Below, one piece after another: positions 25,965 to 35,750 of a stretch of DNA of 64,000 bases. A program made the translations under genes and the position numbers. The notes beneath the pieces were generated by a model, which was not told the origin of the DNA, ran no database searches, and was given only the letters and a program-made list of their open reading frames with translations. Every line of letters begins with the position of its first letter. Positions within the stretch are counted from its first letter, which is position 1. The stretch is taken from positions 109,165 to 173,164 of the forward strand of contig JAPPOV010000033.1 of NCBI GenBank assembly GCA_028873595.1. Reading direction: 5' to 3'. Source of the DNA: Gemmatimonadota bacterium. Its GTDB lineage: Bacteria > Gemmatimonadota > Gemmatimonadetes > Longimicrobiales > Gaopeijiaceae.

Positions 25965-27797
25965 TCAGTACACAATGATCGGTCGGCTCGTGATCAGCGG
26001 GGTGCGTCCGGCCAGGTCCAGGCGAAGGTGAAGGGTGTACGCTCCCGGCTCCAGGTCAGGTAGCTGCAACTCGACCGAGCGGAAGGCCTCCTGTACGACA
26101 TCGGGGCCGCGGTCCTCGAACGTGACGTCGATTGTCTCGCTCGCTTCCAGTTCCTCGATGAACTCCTCGGGATCGCCGAGGAATTCGGGTCGGCCCTCGC
26201 TGAACCCAAGTGTCACCTGCATGGGCTCCCGCAGCCCCAGTCCATACATCTCCCAAATCACTCCGAAGCGTTCTCCGGAGGCCAGGCGGATGCCCGGGCG
26301 CACGTGAGGCAATGCTTCGTCCAGTGTCTCGGGCAATGGCGCGCCGCTCTTGAGAATCATGAGATCCGAGACGTCCACCATTCCCTCGAGGAGCGGTTCC
26401 TGAACGACGCCCTGCCGGGCGCGCCATGCCTGTCTGCCGCTGAGGTCTGCGACTTCGAGGCCACTGACGTAGCGACCGGGGCGTACGCGGATCGTGAGAA
26501 CGCCCTCGGCGTCTCGCCCCCGCACGAAGAGGGGATCGCGGCCGTCTTCCGGAATCATGAAGAGGCCCGCCGCAGGTACACCTTCGACTCTTCCGAGAGG
26601 GCCCCAGGCGGGAACCACGCCTACGTCCGATGACGGTGCGGGAAGCGTCGGACGGTAGGCTCCCACGACGAGCATCTGGTAATCACGGCGAAATCGACCG
26701 ATCTGGGTCTCGAGTCCACGGATCCCCGGAGCGTACAGCGGAGCGTGCCATGTGCGCGCCTCTCGGGGCGCGGTGATCCAGCTCTCAGGAGGGATGTCGC
26801 TCGGTGACTCCAGGAAGTCATCAGGGAAGAGGTAGCCGCGACTCTTGGGATGATGGAAGCCGAGCATCCGCCGGGTGTCGTTGAGCCGCGAGTTGCCGAA
26901 TCCTCCTGGCCGCCCAAAGCCCTCGCTTCCTCTCTGCCGTCCGACGATGCCCGTCGGGTCATGAGTGCGTCCGTACCCGGTGTTCCGCCCATACCGGATC
27001 AACGTTTCCTCCAGATCTTCTGCCCAGTCCAGTCCGATCGGGTCCCATGCGTCGCGCCGATTGAACGCAACCACCCAGCGGGCGAAGTGATCCGTCAGGC
27101 GGTCATTCCCATCGTACAGGAACAGTGGATCCGAGAGTCGCCAGTAAAGCTCGAACATCTCTTCGAGTTCCTCGTCGGATGCGTTCTGGAAGGGTTCGCG
27201 TGCATCCGCGGAGACGATGTAGCGGGGGGTCAGCCAGCTACGACGTTCATCTGCGGGCATTGTGCCGAGCGCCGTACGGAAAACCTCTTCCGCCTCGAGG
27301 TAGTCATTGTCCACATGAAGAGCGAACGCGCGCAGTGCATGGCACCACCACGTCTCTTCGATGCCGCACGTCCGGGCCAAAGCTTCGGCCCGATCCTCGT
27401 TTCCGCTCTCGACAGTGTAGTGCACGAGTTGCCCGAGGATCCACCTGTGTGGCGCTGCTTCGAAGCCGGACGTCAGTTCGCGAATCAGTTGCTGGCGCGC
27501 TTGTCCGACCTCTCGGAGCTCCCCGGGAAAATCACCTTCGTCTTCACCTCCGAACCAGATGCACATTCGGCCGATACGTTCATCGCAACTGCCGCCAACT
27601 GGTCCACCTCGCAGGATGGGCGTCTTCGACTCGCGAAACTGCTCGAACTCCATCTGAGCGATCTTGAGTTCGGCGAGGATCGCGTCCGGGTCACTCGATT
27701 GGGCGAATGCTACGCCGGGAAGTACCCCTGCAAGAACGAGAAGGGCGCCCGTTCGCATGAGCGCCAGCGCTTTGAGATCGGACGGGTGCCTGGGCAT
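25965..27797 (-). CDS. Secreted protein of unknown function, about 600 aa
   Basis: I do not recognise the family. From the ATG at 27797 the protein has 610 aa, with a signal peptide ending GVAFAQ. The ATG at 27758 would give a tidier, shorter signal. The N-terminal half is helical and repeat-like (DNDYLEAEEVFRTALG and a CGIEETWWCHALRAFALH segment reminiscent of TPR units). The middle contains YWRLSDPLFLYDGNDRLTDHFARWVVAFNRRDAW and DLEETLIRYGRNTGYGR, which faintly recall GWxTD-type proteins. The C-terminal third is beta-rich with GAYTLHLRLDL. Four to five Cys in the first 160 residues may form disulfides. It is convergent with the NHL gene. The isoquinoline-type oxidoreductase genes lie upstream of its start, across a 221-base gap. 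Confidence 0.7.
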   Translation of the reverse strand: MPRHPSDLKALALMRTGALLVLAGVLPGVAFAQSSDPDAILAELKIAQMEFEQFRESKTPILRGGPVGGSCDERIGRMCIWFGGEDEGDFPGELREVGQARQQLIRELTSGFEAAPHRWILGQLVHYTVESGNEDRAEALARTCGIEETWWCHALRAFALHVDNDYLEAEEVFRTALGTMPADERRSWLTPRYIVSADAREPFQNASDEELEEMFELYWRLSDPLFLYDGNDRLTDHFARWVVAFNRRDAWDPIGLDWAEDLEETLIRYGRNTGYGRTHDPTGIVGRQRGSEGFGRPGGFGNSRLNDTRRMLGFHHPKSRGYLFPDDFLESPSDIPPESWITAPREARTWHAPLYAPGIRGLETQIGRFRRDYQMLVVGAYRPTLPAPSSDVGVVPAWGPLGRVEGVPAAGLFMIPEDGRDPLFVRGRDAEGVLTIRVRPGRYVSGLEVADLSGRQAWRARQGVVQEPLLEGMVDVSDLMILKSGAPLPETLDEALPHVRPGIRLASGERFGVIWEMYGLGLREPMQVTLGFSEGRPEFLGDPEEFIEELEASETIDVTFEDRGPDVVQEAFRSVELQLPDLEPGAYTLHLRLDLAGRTPLITSRPIIVY

Positions 27798-28018
27798 TGC
27801 GGGCAATCATCGAGAGGGTCGCGTGCGCCCGGTATGACGAGCGAGGCCGCCCAGACCACACAGATGCAGTGTCCGGCGGGGGGACGGCCGCGCCTGCTGC
27901 CTCACGGAGAGTCGCAGGAGTGCGGTCGTGGGTCTGATACCTGGTGTGGGTGGTGCGTGCACCCTCTCCGTCGACGTTCTTCGTGCCCCCGTCTTCTTCG
28001 TCGCGGGCTCTGCACGGG

Positions 28019-30211
28019 TCATATCAATCGAATCGGCATTGTCCGAATCCGCTGCCCGGTCAGTGCGAAGATTGCGTTTGTGACGGCTGGAGCGATGGGC
28101 GGGGTCGCCGGCTCACCCACTCCACCGGGCGCGTCGCCGCTTGGTGCCAGGATCACCTCGACCGCCGGCATCTGATTGATTCGCAGCATCGGGTAGTCGA
28201 TGAAGTTGCCTTGCACTGCCCGACCATTCTGGATGTTGATTTCCCCGTGAAGCGCGGCGGTGAGGCCGTACACGATTCCGCTCTCCATTTGAGCGCGCAC
28301 GATCCTGGGGTTGAGGACGGTTCCACAGTCGATCGCACACCAGACTTTGTGCACGCGGGGCACGCCATCTTCGATCGATACCTCCGCTACCTGCGCGACG
28401 TACGAACCGAACGACTCAACGACCGCGATGCCGCGGGCCCGGCCTTCAGGAGCAGGAGAGCCCCAGTCCGCTGCCTCCGCGGCGGCGTTGAGCACAGCGA
28501 GATGGCGTGGGTGTTCATCCAGAAGGGCCCGGCGGTACTCATACGGATCTCGGCCGGCTGCGTGCGCGAGCTCGTCGATGAACGACTCCACCACGAAGCC
28601 GGTGTGTGTGTGTCCCACCGAGCGCCAGAAGCCCACGGGAATGGGCAGGTCGACTCGAGCATAGGACATGAGCATGTGAGGTACGCGGTACGGCTGGTTC
28701 GACGCCCCCTCTGTCGACGTTGGGTCGCGCTTCCCGGCGAACCGCGCGGCGGGTCCTGGCACCCAAGGAGGGACAAGGCGCTCGATGATCGATTGGGACG
28801 CCATGCGATGCTCCCACGCCTCGGGGAGCCCGTCGTTGCCCAGGGAGCCCCGGAACTCATGCCAGGAGGCCGGGCGATAGAAGTCATGACGGGTATCGTC
28901 CTCTCTCGACCATACGACCTTCACGGGCCCATCGATCTTTCCCGCGAGTTCGGCCGCTTCCTGTACGAAGTCCCGCTCGGCGCGACGGCCGAAGCCACCG
29001 CCGAGGTATGTCACGTTCAGCTCGGTCTTGTCGACGGATACACCGGCTGCGTCGGCAGCGACCTGCCGGGCGCCACCTCCGATGATTGCTGGCCCGTTCG
29101 CGAACTGTGTCGGTGCCCAGACCGTGCACTGGCCGTCGTGCACCCACGCGGTGCAGTTCATCGGCTCCATCGTCGCGTGGGCGAGGTACGGGAGTCGGTA
29201 TGTCGCAACGACCGGCTCCGGAGCCGCGTCCAGAACGACATCGGGTTCGCCGTATTCTGTGACACTTCTGCCGGATCCCTGCGCGGCAGCGCGGAGTGTC
29301 TGGTGGATCGTCTCGTCGCTGAGGGACGCCGCATCCCCCTCGTCCCACTCGATGTCCAGCGCGTCTCGACCCTGGTTGGCTTCCACGTAGCCGCGTGCGA
29401 CGACCGCGACGCCGGCTCTGATCTCGACGACCTCCTCGACGCCCGGAATTGCGAGGGCAGCGGAGGGATCGAACGAACGCAGCCGGCCCCCGAAGACGGG
29501 CGACCGTGCCACGACTGCGACTCGGGTATTCGGTGGACCGGCGTCGATCCCGAATGTGGCACGACCCGTACTCTTCGACTCGGCGTCGAGACGGGGCAGG
29601 GACCGTCCGATCAGGCGAAACTCCGAGGGGTCCTTCACCGGGGCCTCGTCCGGCGCCTCCAGCTTGGCGGCATCGGTTGCCAGGTCGCCGTAGGTAAGCT
29701 CTGATCCATCCGGAGCGATCACCCGCGCATTCCGCGTCGCCAGCTGTTCGGCGGGCAGGTCCCAGCGCCGTGCCGCTGCTTCGCGCAGCATCCAGCGGGC
29801 TGTCGCGCCGGCGCGTCGAAGTGGCCCCCACGCTTCCATGACCGCCGTACTTCCCCCTGTAACCATCATCCCGTAGGCGTCGTGTGCCTGCGCGAACTCG
29901 AAGGTGACGTCCTCCCACGCGACATCGAGTTCCTCGGCGATCATCTGCGGGAGAGCCGTAGACACCCCCTGACCCATCTCGGCCTTGGCGACCAGGACCG
30001 TGATGGACCCATCCTCATCAATACGCAGGTACGCGTTCGGCACGAACGTCGCGTCGCTAGTCGGCAGTCCAGGGTCACGAGTCATGCGCCAGGCAACACC
30101 AAGCGTAAGGCCTGCACCGGCGACGATACCGATCTTGATGAACGTGCGTCGGGAAAAGCCCCCGTTCGCTTCCTCTGTTCTCACGTCGTCGGTCTCCGTT
30201 CGATCGCTCAT
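28019..30211 (-). CDS. iorB: Molybdopterin-binding subunit of an isoquinoline 1-oxidoreductase-type enzyme
   Basis: Large subunit of a two-subunit molybdenum hydroxylase of the xanthine oxidase family. From the ATG at 30211 it has 730 aa. The N-terminus carries a twin-arginine export signal (SRRTFIK followed by a hydrophobic stretch), so the enzyme works outside the cytoplasm. Molybdenum-cofactor regions include [31 protein letters not shown] and the C-terminal [13 protein letters not shown] with the catalytic Glu near residue 700. It belongs to the IorB/aldehyde-oxidase-like group rather than true xanthine dehydrogenase. The substrate, an N-heterocycle or aldehyde, is unknown. It overlaps iorA by four bases. 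No cytochrome gene is attached. Confidence 0.92.
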   Translation of the reverse strand: MSDRTETDDVRTEEANGGFSRRTFIKIGIVAGAGLTLGVAWRMTRDPGLPTSDATFVPNAYLRIDEDGSITVLVAKAEMGQGVSTALPQMIAEELDVAWEDVTFEFAQAHDAYGMMVTGGSTAVMEAWGPLRRAGATARWMLREAAARRWDLPAEQLATRNARVIAPDGSELTYGDLATDAAKLEAPDEAPVKDPSEFRLIGRSLPRLDAESKSTGRATFGIDAGPPNTRVAVVARSPVFGGRLRSFDPSAALAIPGVEEVVEIRAGVAVVARGYVEANQGRDALDIEWDEGDAASLSDETIHQTLRAAAQGSGRSVTEYGEPDVVLDAAPEPVVATYRLPYLAHATMEPMNCTAWVHDGQCTVWAPTQFANGPAIIGGGARQVAADAAGVSVDKTELNVTYLGGGFGRRAERDFVQEAAELAGKIDGPVKVVWSREDDTRHDFYRPASWHEFRGSLGNDGLPEAWEHRMASQSIIERLVPPWVPGPAARFAGKRDPTSTEGASNQPYRVPHMLMSYARVDLPIPVGFWRSVGHTHTGFVVESFIDELAHAAGRDPYEYRRALLDEHPRHLAVLNAAAEAADWGSPAPEGRARGIAVVESFGSYVAQVAEVSIEDGVPRVHKVWCAIDCGTVLNPRIVRAQMESGIVYGLTAALHGEINIQNGRAVQGNFIDYPMLRINQMPAVEVILAPSGDAPGGVGEPATPPIAPAVTNAIFALTGQRIRTMPIRLI

Positions 30212-30711
30212 CGGTCCGCCCGTTCGCCGCTCGCGGGGTTGTCGTCCGCGATGCGTCCTCCTTCGATCTCGGCGGCCCGGTGGATTGCGCGCCGGATGGC
30301 GATATAGGCGCCGCACCGGCAGATGTTGCCCGACATGAACTGATCGATGTCTTCGTCGGTCGGATTGGGTCGTGCAGCGAGAAGTGCCGTCGCCGACATG
30401 ATCTGTCCCGACTGGCAGTATCCACACTGAGGGACCTGCTCCTCGATCCACGCGAGTTGAACCGAACTGAGGCCGTCGGCCGTGACCCCTTCGATCGTGG
30501 TGACCTCCGTTCCCTCGGCAGCCGCCACCGTAGTCTGGCAGGATCGCTGGGGCTGGCCGTCGACGAGCACGGTGCAGGCACCACACTGACCGATCCCACA
30601 GCCGAACTTGGTTCCGGTCAGACCCAGGCGTTCGCGAAGGACCCAGAGGAGTGGGTGGGTCTCGGGAGCGTCGACCTCTCGACGTTCACCGTTCACGGAG
30701 AAGATAGTCAT
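30208..30711 (-). CDS. iorA: [2Fe-2S] subunit of an isoquinoline 1-oxidoreductase-type enzyme
   Basis: 167-aa iron-sulfur subunit that carries electrons from the molybdenum site. The plant-type cluster ligands are in [20 protein letters not shown] with a later Cys in RSCQT. The second cluster is in CGYCQSGQ and GNICRCGAY. All eight cysteines are present, and the length matches the family. I chose the ATG at 30711 ([11 protein letters not shown]), since the extension to 30921 is unlike the family. It has no Tat signal of its own, so it is expected to be exported with iorB by hitch-hiking. The stop overlaps the iorB start (ATGA). Confidence 0.93.
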   Translation of the reverse strand: MTIFSVNGERREVDAPETHPLLWVLRERLGLTGTKFGCGIGQCGACTVLVDGQPQRSCQTTVAAAEGTEVTTIEGVTADGLSSVQLAWIEEQVPQCGYCQSGQIMSATALLAARPNPTDEDIDQFMSGNICRCGAYIAIRRAIHRAAEIEGGRIADDNPASGERADR

Positions 30712-30791
30712 GGCGTGCCCTTCAGGGATTCGTTCCGACCAAAGTAGAACAGGTGCAGGAAGAGCACAGGTTACCCGAGACGTGCCCGCGC

Positions 30792-31601
30792 TCAATTCGA
30801 AGGCCCGAAGACCTTCTCGTGCTGGGCAACGACGTGCTGCCAGAGATGGTTCACCTCGATATGGAGTTCGAACGTTTCGCGCACCTCGCGCTGGAATTCG
30901 TCGACGTCCTGCAGCAGCCACTCTCGCGCTCCATCCGGAGTCACGGTCCTCCGAACCCGACCGCGCAACACCTCAATTCGGTCTGGTCGGAAGCGCTGGC
31001 AGATGAGCGTCCGTACGAATTGCGACTCTTCCGACGTCTGGAGCCAGGTGCACAGTTCGTTCAGACGCGCCTCCTCGGCGCGCTCGTAGCGGAAGTCGAA
31101 GTCGGCCGCGCCCCCGTGCTCGTGGTTGTGCAGGCGCCAGTATCCGTCGTCACGGAGCTCCAGGCGGTAGTGCAAGCCGAACTGCTCGATTGCGCCGGGG
31201 GTCAGTGGAACCGGCTCGCGTAAACCGTCGCCGAACCCGACGTCGGCGAGCCAGGGGCCGTCTTCCATGTGCACGGCGAGGGCCAGGTGATTTCCGATGA
31301 TCGAGTCCCCGCGAGTCGACCGGAGGACGCCCGCCGACATGCGCATCACGTCGAACCCGATCTCCTAGAGTGCCCAGCCCAGCAGCCCGTTCATCTCGTA
31401 GCACCACCCGCCCCGGCGACCCTCGACGATCTTGTCGTACGATTCAGCCGGGTCGAGGCCGACCGCGTCTCCAAGGTTAACGCTGAGATTCTCGTACGTG
31501 ATGCTCAGAAGATGCTGGTGGTGGATGGTCTTGAGTGTGTCGGCGTCTGGGCGCGCGACACCATCGAACCCGATTCGGTCCAGGTAGGCCTGAAGATTCA
31601 T
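30792..31601 (-). pseudogene. nat: Arylamine N-acetyltransferase interrupted by an in-frame TAG
   Basis: The frame from ATG 31601 to the stop at 30792 encodes a 269-aa NAT-like protein, the normal length for these acetyl-CoA-dependent N-acetyltransferases of arylamines and hydrazines. One amber codon at 31365-31367 replaces codon 79. The same frame continues on both sides: GGWCYEMNGLLGWAL before it and EIGFDVMRMSAGVL after it. The catalytic triad is intact, with Cys67 in RRGGWCYE, His105 in GNHLALAV and Asp120 in WLADVGFG. This matches the usual Cys69/His107/Asp122 arrangement. Everything but one codon therefore looks functional. It may be a recent nonsense mutation or a base error. A restart at a Met after the stop would lack the nucleophile. 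Confidence 0.88.
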
Positions 31602-31749
31602 GGCGCGCGAAGCTGCACCGGACCACCCGTGCTCGCAACGGGATCGTGGCCGAGCCCCCACTACGGGTGTACGCATTTCGAATTGTGCACTGGACCTGTA
31701 CTCTGCGTGACGTTCAAACGACCGGGCCATCTTTTCCTGCGGAGTTTCC

Positions 31750-32885
31750 ATGCGCCGATCCAGCCGAGTCCTCCTGATGGTCGCCGCCGCATCGTGGGTA
31801 TTCGGTGACGCGATCGCCGGGCAGATGGCGGCGGAGGTCCGTGGACCTACGGGGCCTAGCCCGTACGACGTGGTTCGGGGTTGGCACAAGCCGTTCGCGC
31901 AGGTCGGGTACGCCTTCGGCGGTAATTCGGGCGTCTTCGCCGAGTCACCGGATCGTATCTTCGTTGCAATGCGTGGAGAGACGCGACTCCCGTCTCCGCT
32001 GCCCGAGGAGTATCTGGGCTTCGCTGGCTCGATCGGTATCAACGTCCTTTTCGAGGCCACGCGGCGAACGTGGCGTCACTGCCTCTATACGCTCGATCGC
32101 GATGGCCGAGTCCTCGAGATGTGGGATCAGTGGGACCACCTGTGCCGGGATTCCGAAGGTCCGGGCCCTCATCGAGTGCGGATCAGCCCATACGATCCCG
32201 AGCGTCGGGTATGGGTCATCAATGAGACCTTCCACGTGATTCACGTCTTCACCAACGATGGATCGCGGCTCCTCTTCACGCTGGGTGAGAAGGTGTACCG
32301 GGTGACGACCATACCCACTTCGCGAAGCCCCAGGATGTGGCCTTTCTGCCGGACGGCCGCATCCTGATCGCCGATGGGCTCGACAACCATCGCGTCATCA
32401 TTCTTGACTCGGAGCTGAACTACCTGGGCGAGTTCGGGGGGCAGGGCGATGGCCCGGGCCAGTTCAACGGGATTCACGCGGTGGCCGTGGGACCCCAGGG
32501 CCGGATCTTCGCCCTTGATCGTTCAGGAGGTCGGGTCAACGTATTCCGAACGACGGACGATCCGGGGCGGGTGGAGCACATCGCGACGTGGGGCGGACTT
32601 GCTCTTCCGCTCGACCTCATCGTGAACGATGACGCGGTCTGGCTGACCGATCTCGGCCCACTCCGTTTCGTGAAGTTCGACTTCGAGGGCAACCGTTTAT
32701 ACGAGTGGGAGGTGCCGCGGGATCTACCGGACGGCTACCTGGAGGTGCACACGTTCTCGGTGGACTCTGACGGTAATCTCTACGGTGGGGACAATCAGTA
32801 CGGACGAACGCAGAAATTCGTACCCCGGGCCGATGCTGATCCTGACCTGCTGATCGCGCCCCCGTGGGTGCAGGGTGGACGTTAG
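31750..32885 (+). pseudogene. NHL-repeat secreted protein broken by one frameshift
   Basis: The ATG at 31750, with GGAG five bases before it, opens a signal peptide (MRRSSRVLLMVAAASWVFG, cleavage near IAGQ). A propeller domain follows, but this frame drifts into nonsense after LLFTLGEK and ends at 32367. The adjacent frame carries the exact continuation: VPGDDHTHFAKPQDVAFLPDGRILIADGLDNHR and further NHL blades to 32885. Adding one G to the GG at 32292-32293 would join them as LGEKGVPGDDH. The repaired product is about 378 aa, like the intact paralogues at 24767-25912 and 41472-42635. It could be a true pseudogene or an assembly error. The gene is divergent from the broken NAT gene 148 bases away. 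Confidence 0.87.
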
Positions 32886-33114
32886 GTCGGGCTCCGAACC
32901 GGGGCCGGCGTTCTGCGCGACGGACTCCGCCTTCGATCAGCGCGCATGAAGCCCCGACAACGCAGGGCGGAGTAGCTCCTTTCAGTGTGGGTGGAATGAC
33001 GCGTAACGGGCCGTCGGCCCCCTCGGACGTTTCGTGGGGTGATGGCCTGCGGGAATCGGTCGAGTTTCCCATACTTATCGGTGCCGACACACAGACCTCG
33101 CACGTTTGAATGAC

Positions 33115-34479
33115 ATGATCAGCTTTCGTGGATCGATTGCCTTCCTCGCTCTTTCCGGGATGCTAGCCCTGGGCGCTCCGACGTCTGCCCAGACCGTACC
33201 GCCCGAGACCGACCTTCGCCTCTACGACATCATCGATGGGTCCTCCGCCGACCGGATCGAGCAGGACATTCGGACGCTGGTGAGTTTCGGGACACGCAAT
33301 ACGCTGTCCGACACACTGTCCGACACTCGGGGAATCGGAGCGGCACGCCGCTGGATCAAGTTGGAAATGGACCGGATTTCGGACGCGTGCGGCGGGTGCA
33401 TGGAGGTCTTCTATCAGGAATCGATCGCCGGCCCGACGAGTCGGATTCCAAATCCGGTCAACGTGGTCAACGTCGTAGGTGTCATCCGCGGCAGTGTGCA
33501 TCCCGATCGCTATGTCATCATGAGTGGTGACATCGACTCCCGTGCGTCGAACACGGCGGACGGAGAGACCGATGCTCCGGGTGCGAACGACAATGCCTCT
33601 GGGATGGCCGGTGTGATCGAAGTCGCCCGCCTGCTGACGCAGTATGAGTTTCCGACCAGCGTGATCTTGACCGGTTTGTCCGGAGAAGAGCAGGGCCTCT
33701 GGGGCGGCCGCCACATGGCTGAGGTCGCCCGTGCCGAGGGGTGGGATATCGCCGCAGTGCTCAACAACGACATGATCGGCAATATCGAAGGCATCAACGG
33801 TGTCATCGAGAACAACACGTTTCGTGTGTTCTCCCAGCCGTACCCGGTGACTGCGACGGAGCAGGAAATCCGAAGCTATCGCATGTTCGGTGGTGAGGTG
33901 GACGGCCCGTCTCGTCAGATTGCCCGCTATGTCGATCGCATTACGGACCAATACTTCACGAATCTCGACGCGATCATGGTGTACCGGCTGGATCGCTTCG
34001 GCCGAGGCGGGCATCACCGCCCCTTCAATGATGCAGGCTTTCCCGGTGTTCGCATCATGGAGACCAACGAGCAGTACGAACGGCAGCACCAGAACATCCG
34101 GACGGAAGACGGAATCGAATACGGGGACGTGATCGAAGGTGTGGATTTCGACTTCGCGTCCCGACTCACCGCCGTGAATGCGGCCGTGCTGGCGTCCCTC
34201 GCGTGGGCGCCCCCGCAACCGACGAACGTTGCGATCGGCGGCGCGGTTCGCCCGTCCACGACGCTCAGCTGGGATCCGGTCGATGATCCGAATCTCGCCG
34301 GCTACAAGATCTACTGGCGTGATACGATCGCGCCGCAATGGACCCACTCGCGCTATGTAGGCAACGTCACCGAATTCACGCTGAAGGACATGGTGATCGA
34401 CAACTACCTCTACGGTGTCGCATCCGTGGGCACGAACGGGCACGAGAGCATCGTCGTCTTTCCGACGGAACGCCGCTAG
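33115..34479 (+). CDS. Secreted M28-family peptidase with C-terminal fibronectin-like domain
   Basis: 454-aa exported metallopeptidase. The signal peptide ends PTSAQ. The M28 core shows MSGDIDSRASN, PGANDNASGMAG, LSGEEQGLWGG, LNNDMIGN and GRGGHHRPFNDAGFPGVR. The first motif has Asp where classical M28 enzymes have the zinc-ligand His (GxHxD), so one metal site may use Asp or be altered. The other ligands are present. Residues of about 365-450 look like a fibronectin type III module (TTLSWDPVDDPNLAGYKIYWR). A 12-base tandem repeat at 33304-33327 encodes LSDTLSDT. The start is ATG 33115. TTG 33106 is an alternative. The substrate is unknown. Confidence 0.85.
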   Translation: MISFRGSIAFLALSGMLALGAPTSAQTVPPETDLRLYDIIDGSSADRIEQDIRTLVSFGTRNTLSDTLSDTRGIGAARRWIKLEMDRISDACGGCMEVFYQESIAGPTSRIPNPVNVVNVVGVIRGSVHPDRYVIMSGDIDSRASNTADGETDAPGANDNASGMAGVIEVARLLTQYEFPTSVILTGLSGEEQGLWGGRHMAEVARAEGWDIAAVLNNDMIGNIEGINGVIENNTFRVFSQPYPVTATEQEIRSYRMFGGEVDGPSRQIARYVDRITDQYFTNLDAIMVYRLDRFGRGGHHRPFNDAGFPGVRIMETNEQYERQHQNIRTEDGIEYGDVIEGVDFDFASRLTAVNAAVLASLAWAPPQPTNVAIGGAVRPSTTLSWDPVDDPNLAGYKIYWRDTIAPQWTHSRYVGNVTEFTLKDMVIDNYLYGVASVGTNGHESIVVFPTERR

Positions 34480-34831
34480 TCACGGACGGTCGGCGCCCGG
34501 CGTCGGCATGGCGGCCGGGGTGGCTTTCGTCGGACACGGTGTCGGACAGAATGGCCGAATCGGTCAATCTGTCCTTCGGTGCAGAAGCTGAATTCAGGAT
34601 GTGAGAATCCTGTAACCTGATGTTCTGCATCTAGTTACGTGGATTTGTGAGGTTGGCATTAGGGTTGCTCTTCGCGTAGGGCAGCGATTCAGCCCGTTCG
34701 TACCTTGCATCGAGCCTGCCATGCCTATCACGCTGCCGTCCAGCGCATCCAGATCCTGGAGATCTCCGGGATCTGGATACTCCTATCCGGTCTCACCGTC
34801 GAATCTTCGATCGAGGGCTCACGCCCGTCAC
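34480..34831. other. Intergenic region before the sugar transferase
   Basis: This 352-base stretch has no gene I can support. The left part contains a short GACAC/GTGTC inverted repeat near 34,533. The part around 34,590-34,670 is richer in A and T than the surroundings and is the likely promoter of the sugar transferase. The forward frame beginning at 34721 runs into that gene but its first 37 codons are not family-like. Confidence 0.35.
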
Positions 34832-35479
34832 ATGTACACGGCCACGGACGCGTACCGCCGTCTCGTCAACGTCGTGGTGGCATCGATCGGGATTCTGATC
34901 GCTGCGCCGCTCATGTTGCTGGTCGCCGTCCTCGTTCGGCTCGACTCCAGAGGGCCAGCGATCTACACCCAGGACCGTGTCGGCATCTGCCGTCGAGGAT
35001 CCCGTGGACGCACTCAGGATGACCGTCGGCGAACACGGAATCTCGGAGGCCGCGTATTCACCATCTACAAGTTTCGGACGATGACGGTCGCTCGGGACTC
35101 CGGTGAGGAGTGGGCATCGAAGAACGACGCTCGCATTACTCGCGTCGGCCGAATCCTGCGTGCCACGCGCATCGACGAGCTGCCTCAGCTCTTCAACGCG
35201 CTGAAGGGCGACATGAATATCGTGGGGCCACGTCCTGAGCAGCCCGGAATCTTTCAGGGTCTGCGCAACGAGGTGCGGGGCTATGGCCTCCGGCAGAAGG
35301 TGCTGCCGGGCATTACGGGGCTGGCCCAGGTCAACCTCGGGTACGACACCTGCATCGAAGACGTCCGGCGCAAGGTCGAGCTCGACCTCGAATACATCGA
35401 GGAACGCTCGGCCGCGAAGGACCTTCAGATCATGGCGAAGACTCTGCCGGTTATGGTCTTTCAGAAAGTCTGGATGTAG
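34832..35479 (+). CDS. Bacterial sugar transferase (undecaprenyl-phosphate glycosyl-1-phosphate transferase)
   Basis: 215-aa monotopic membrane enzyme that starts an exopolysaccharide, capsule or O-antigen repeat by moving a sugar 1-phosphate onto undecaprenyl phosphate. A hydrophobic segment lies at about residues 12-34. The catalytic core has GPAIYTQDRVG, FTIYKFRTM, ITRVGRILRATRIDELPQLFNALKGDMNIVGPRPE and LPGITGLAQVNLG, all classic for the WbaP/WcaJ C-terminal domain. It is the short form without the CoA-binding or extra membrane domains. The ATG at 34832 is chosen because the fold begins there. No glycosyltransferase cluster is next to it. HldD at 51323-52306 is the only other surface-sugar gene in the window. 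Confidence 0.9.
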   Translation: MYTATDAYRRLVNVVVASIGILIAAPLMLLVAVLVRLDSRGPAIYTQDRVGICRRGSRGRTQDDRRRTRNLGGRVFTIYKFRTMTVARDSGEEWASKNDARITRVGRILRATRIDELPQLFNALKGDMNIVGPRPEQPGIFQGLRNEVRGYGLRQKVLPGITGLAQVNLGYDTCIEDVRRKVELDLEYIEERSAAKDLQIMAKTLPVMVFQKVWM

Positions 35480-35750
35480 GACGGCCTGCCGGATCGGGAT
35501 CCGGTGAAGTGCCTCGGCACCTACTGGACGGTGACCGTCCCCTGCATCGACGCGGTGTGAAGGGTACACGGGTATGCGAATGTCCTGGCGGCGGCGAAGG
35601 CTACATTGTGAAGGGTCGGTCCAGACCAGACCACGTCCACGTCACTTGCCCGCCATGGGACTGACTGAGCCACCATCGAGCAGGGCCAGTGCCAGCGTAC
35701 GGGGACAGGTCATGGCGCACGCTTCGACGTCTGAAGGGTCTACACTCGAT

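Noticed and set aside
26850..29704. Two long forward open frames over the unknown secreted gene and iorB
   Set aside because: Both are antisense to genes with strong evidence. No signal, motif or ribosome site supports them.
33304..33327. 12-base tandem duplication in the M28 gene
   Set aside because: It keeps the frame and only duplicates four residues (LSDT). No regulatory or mobile feature is implied.
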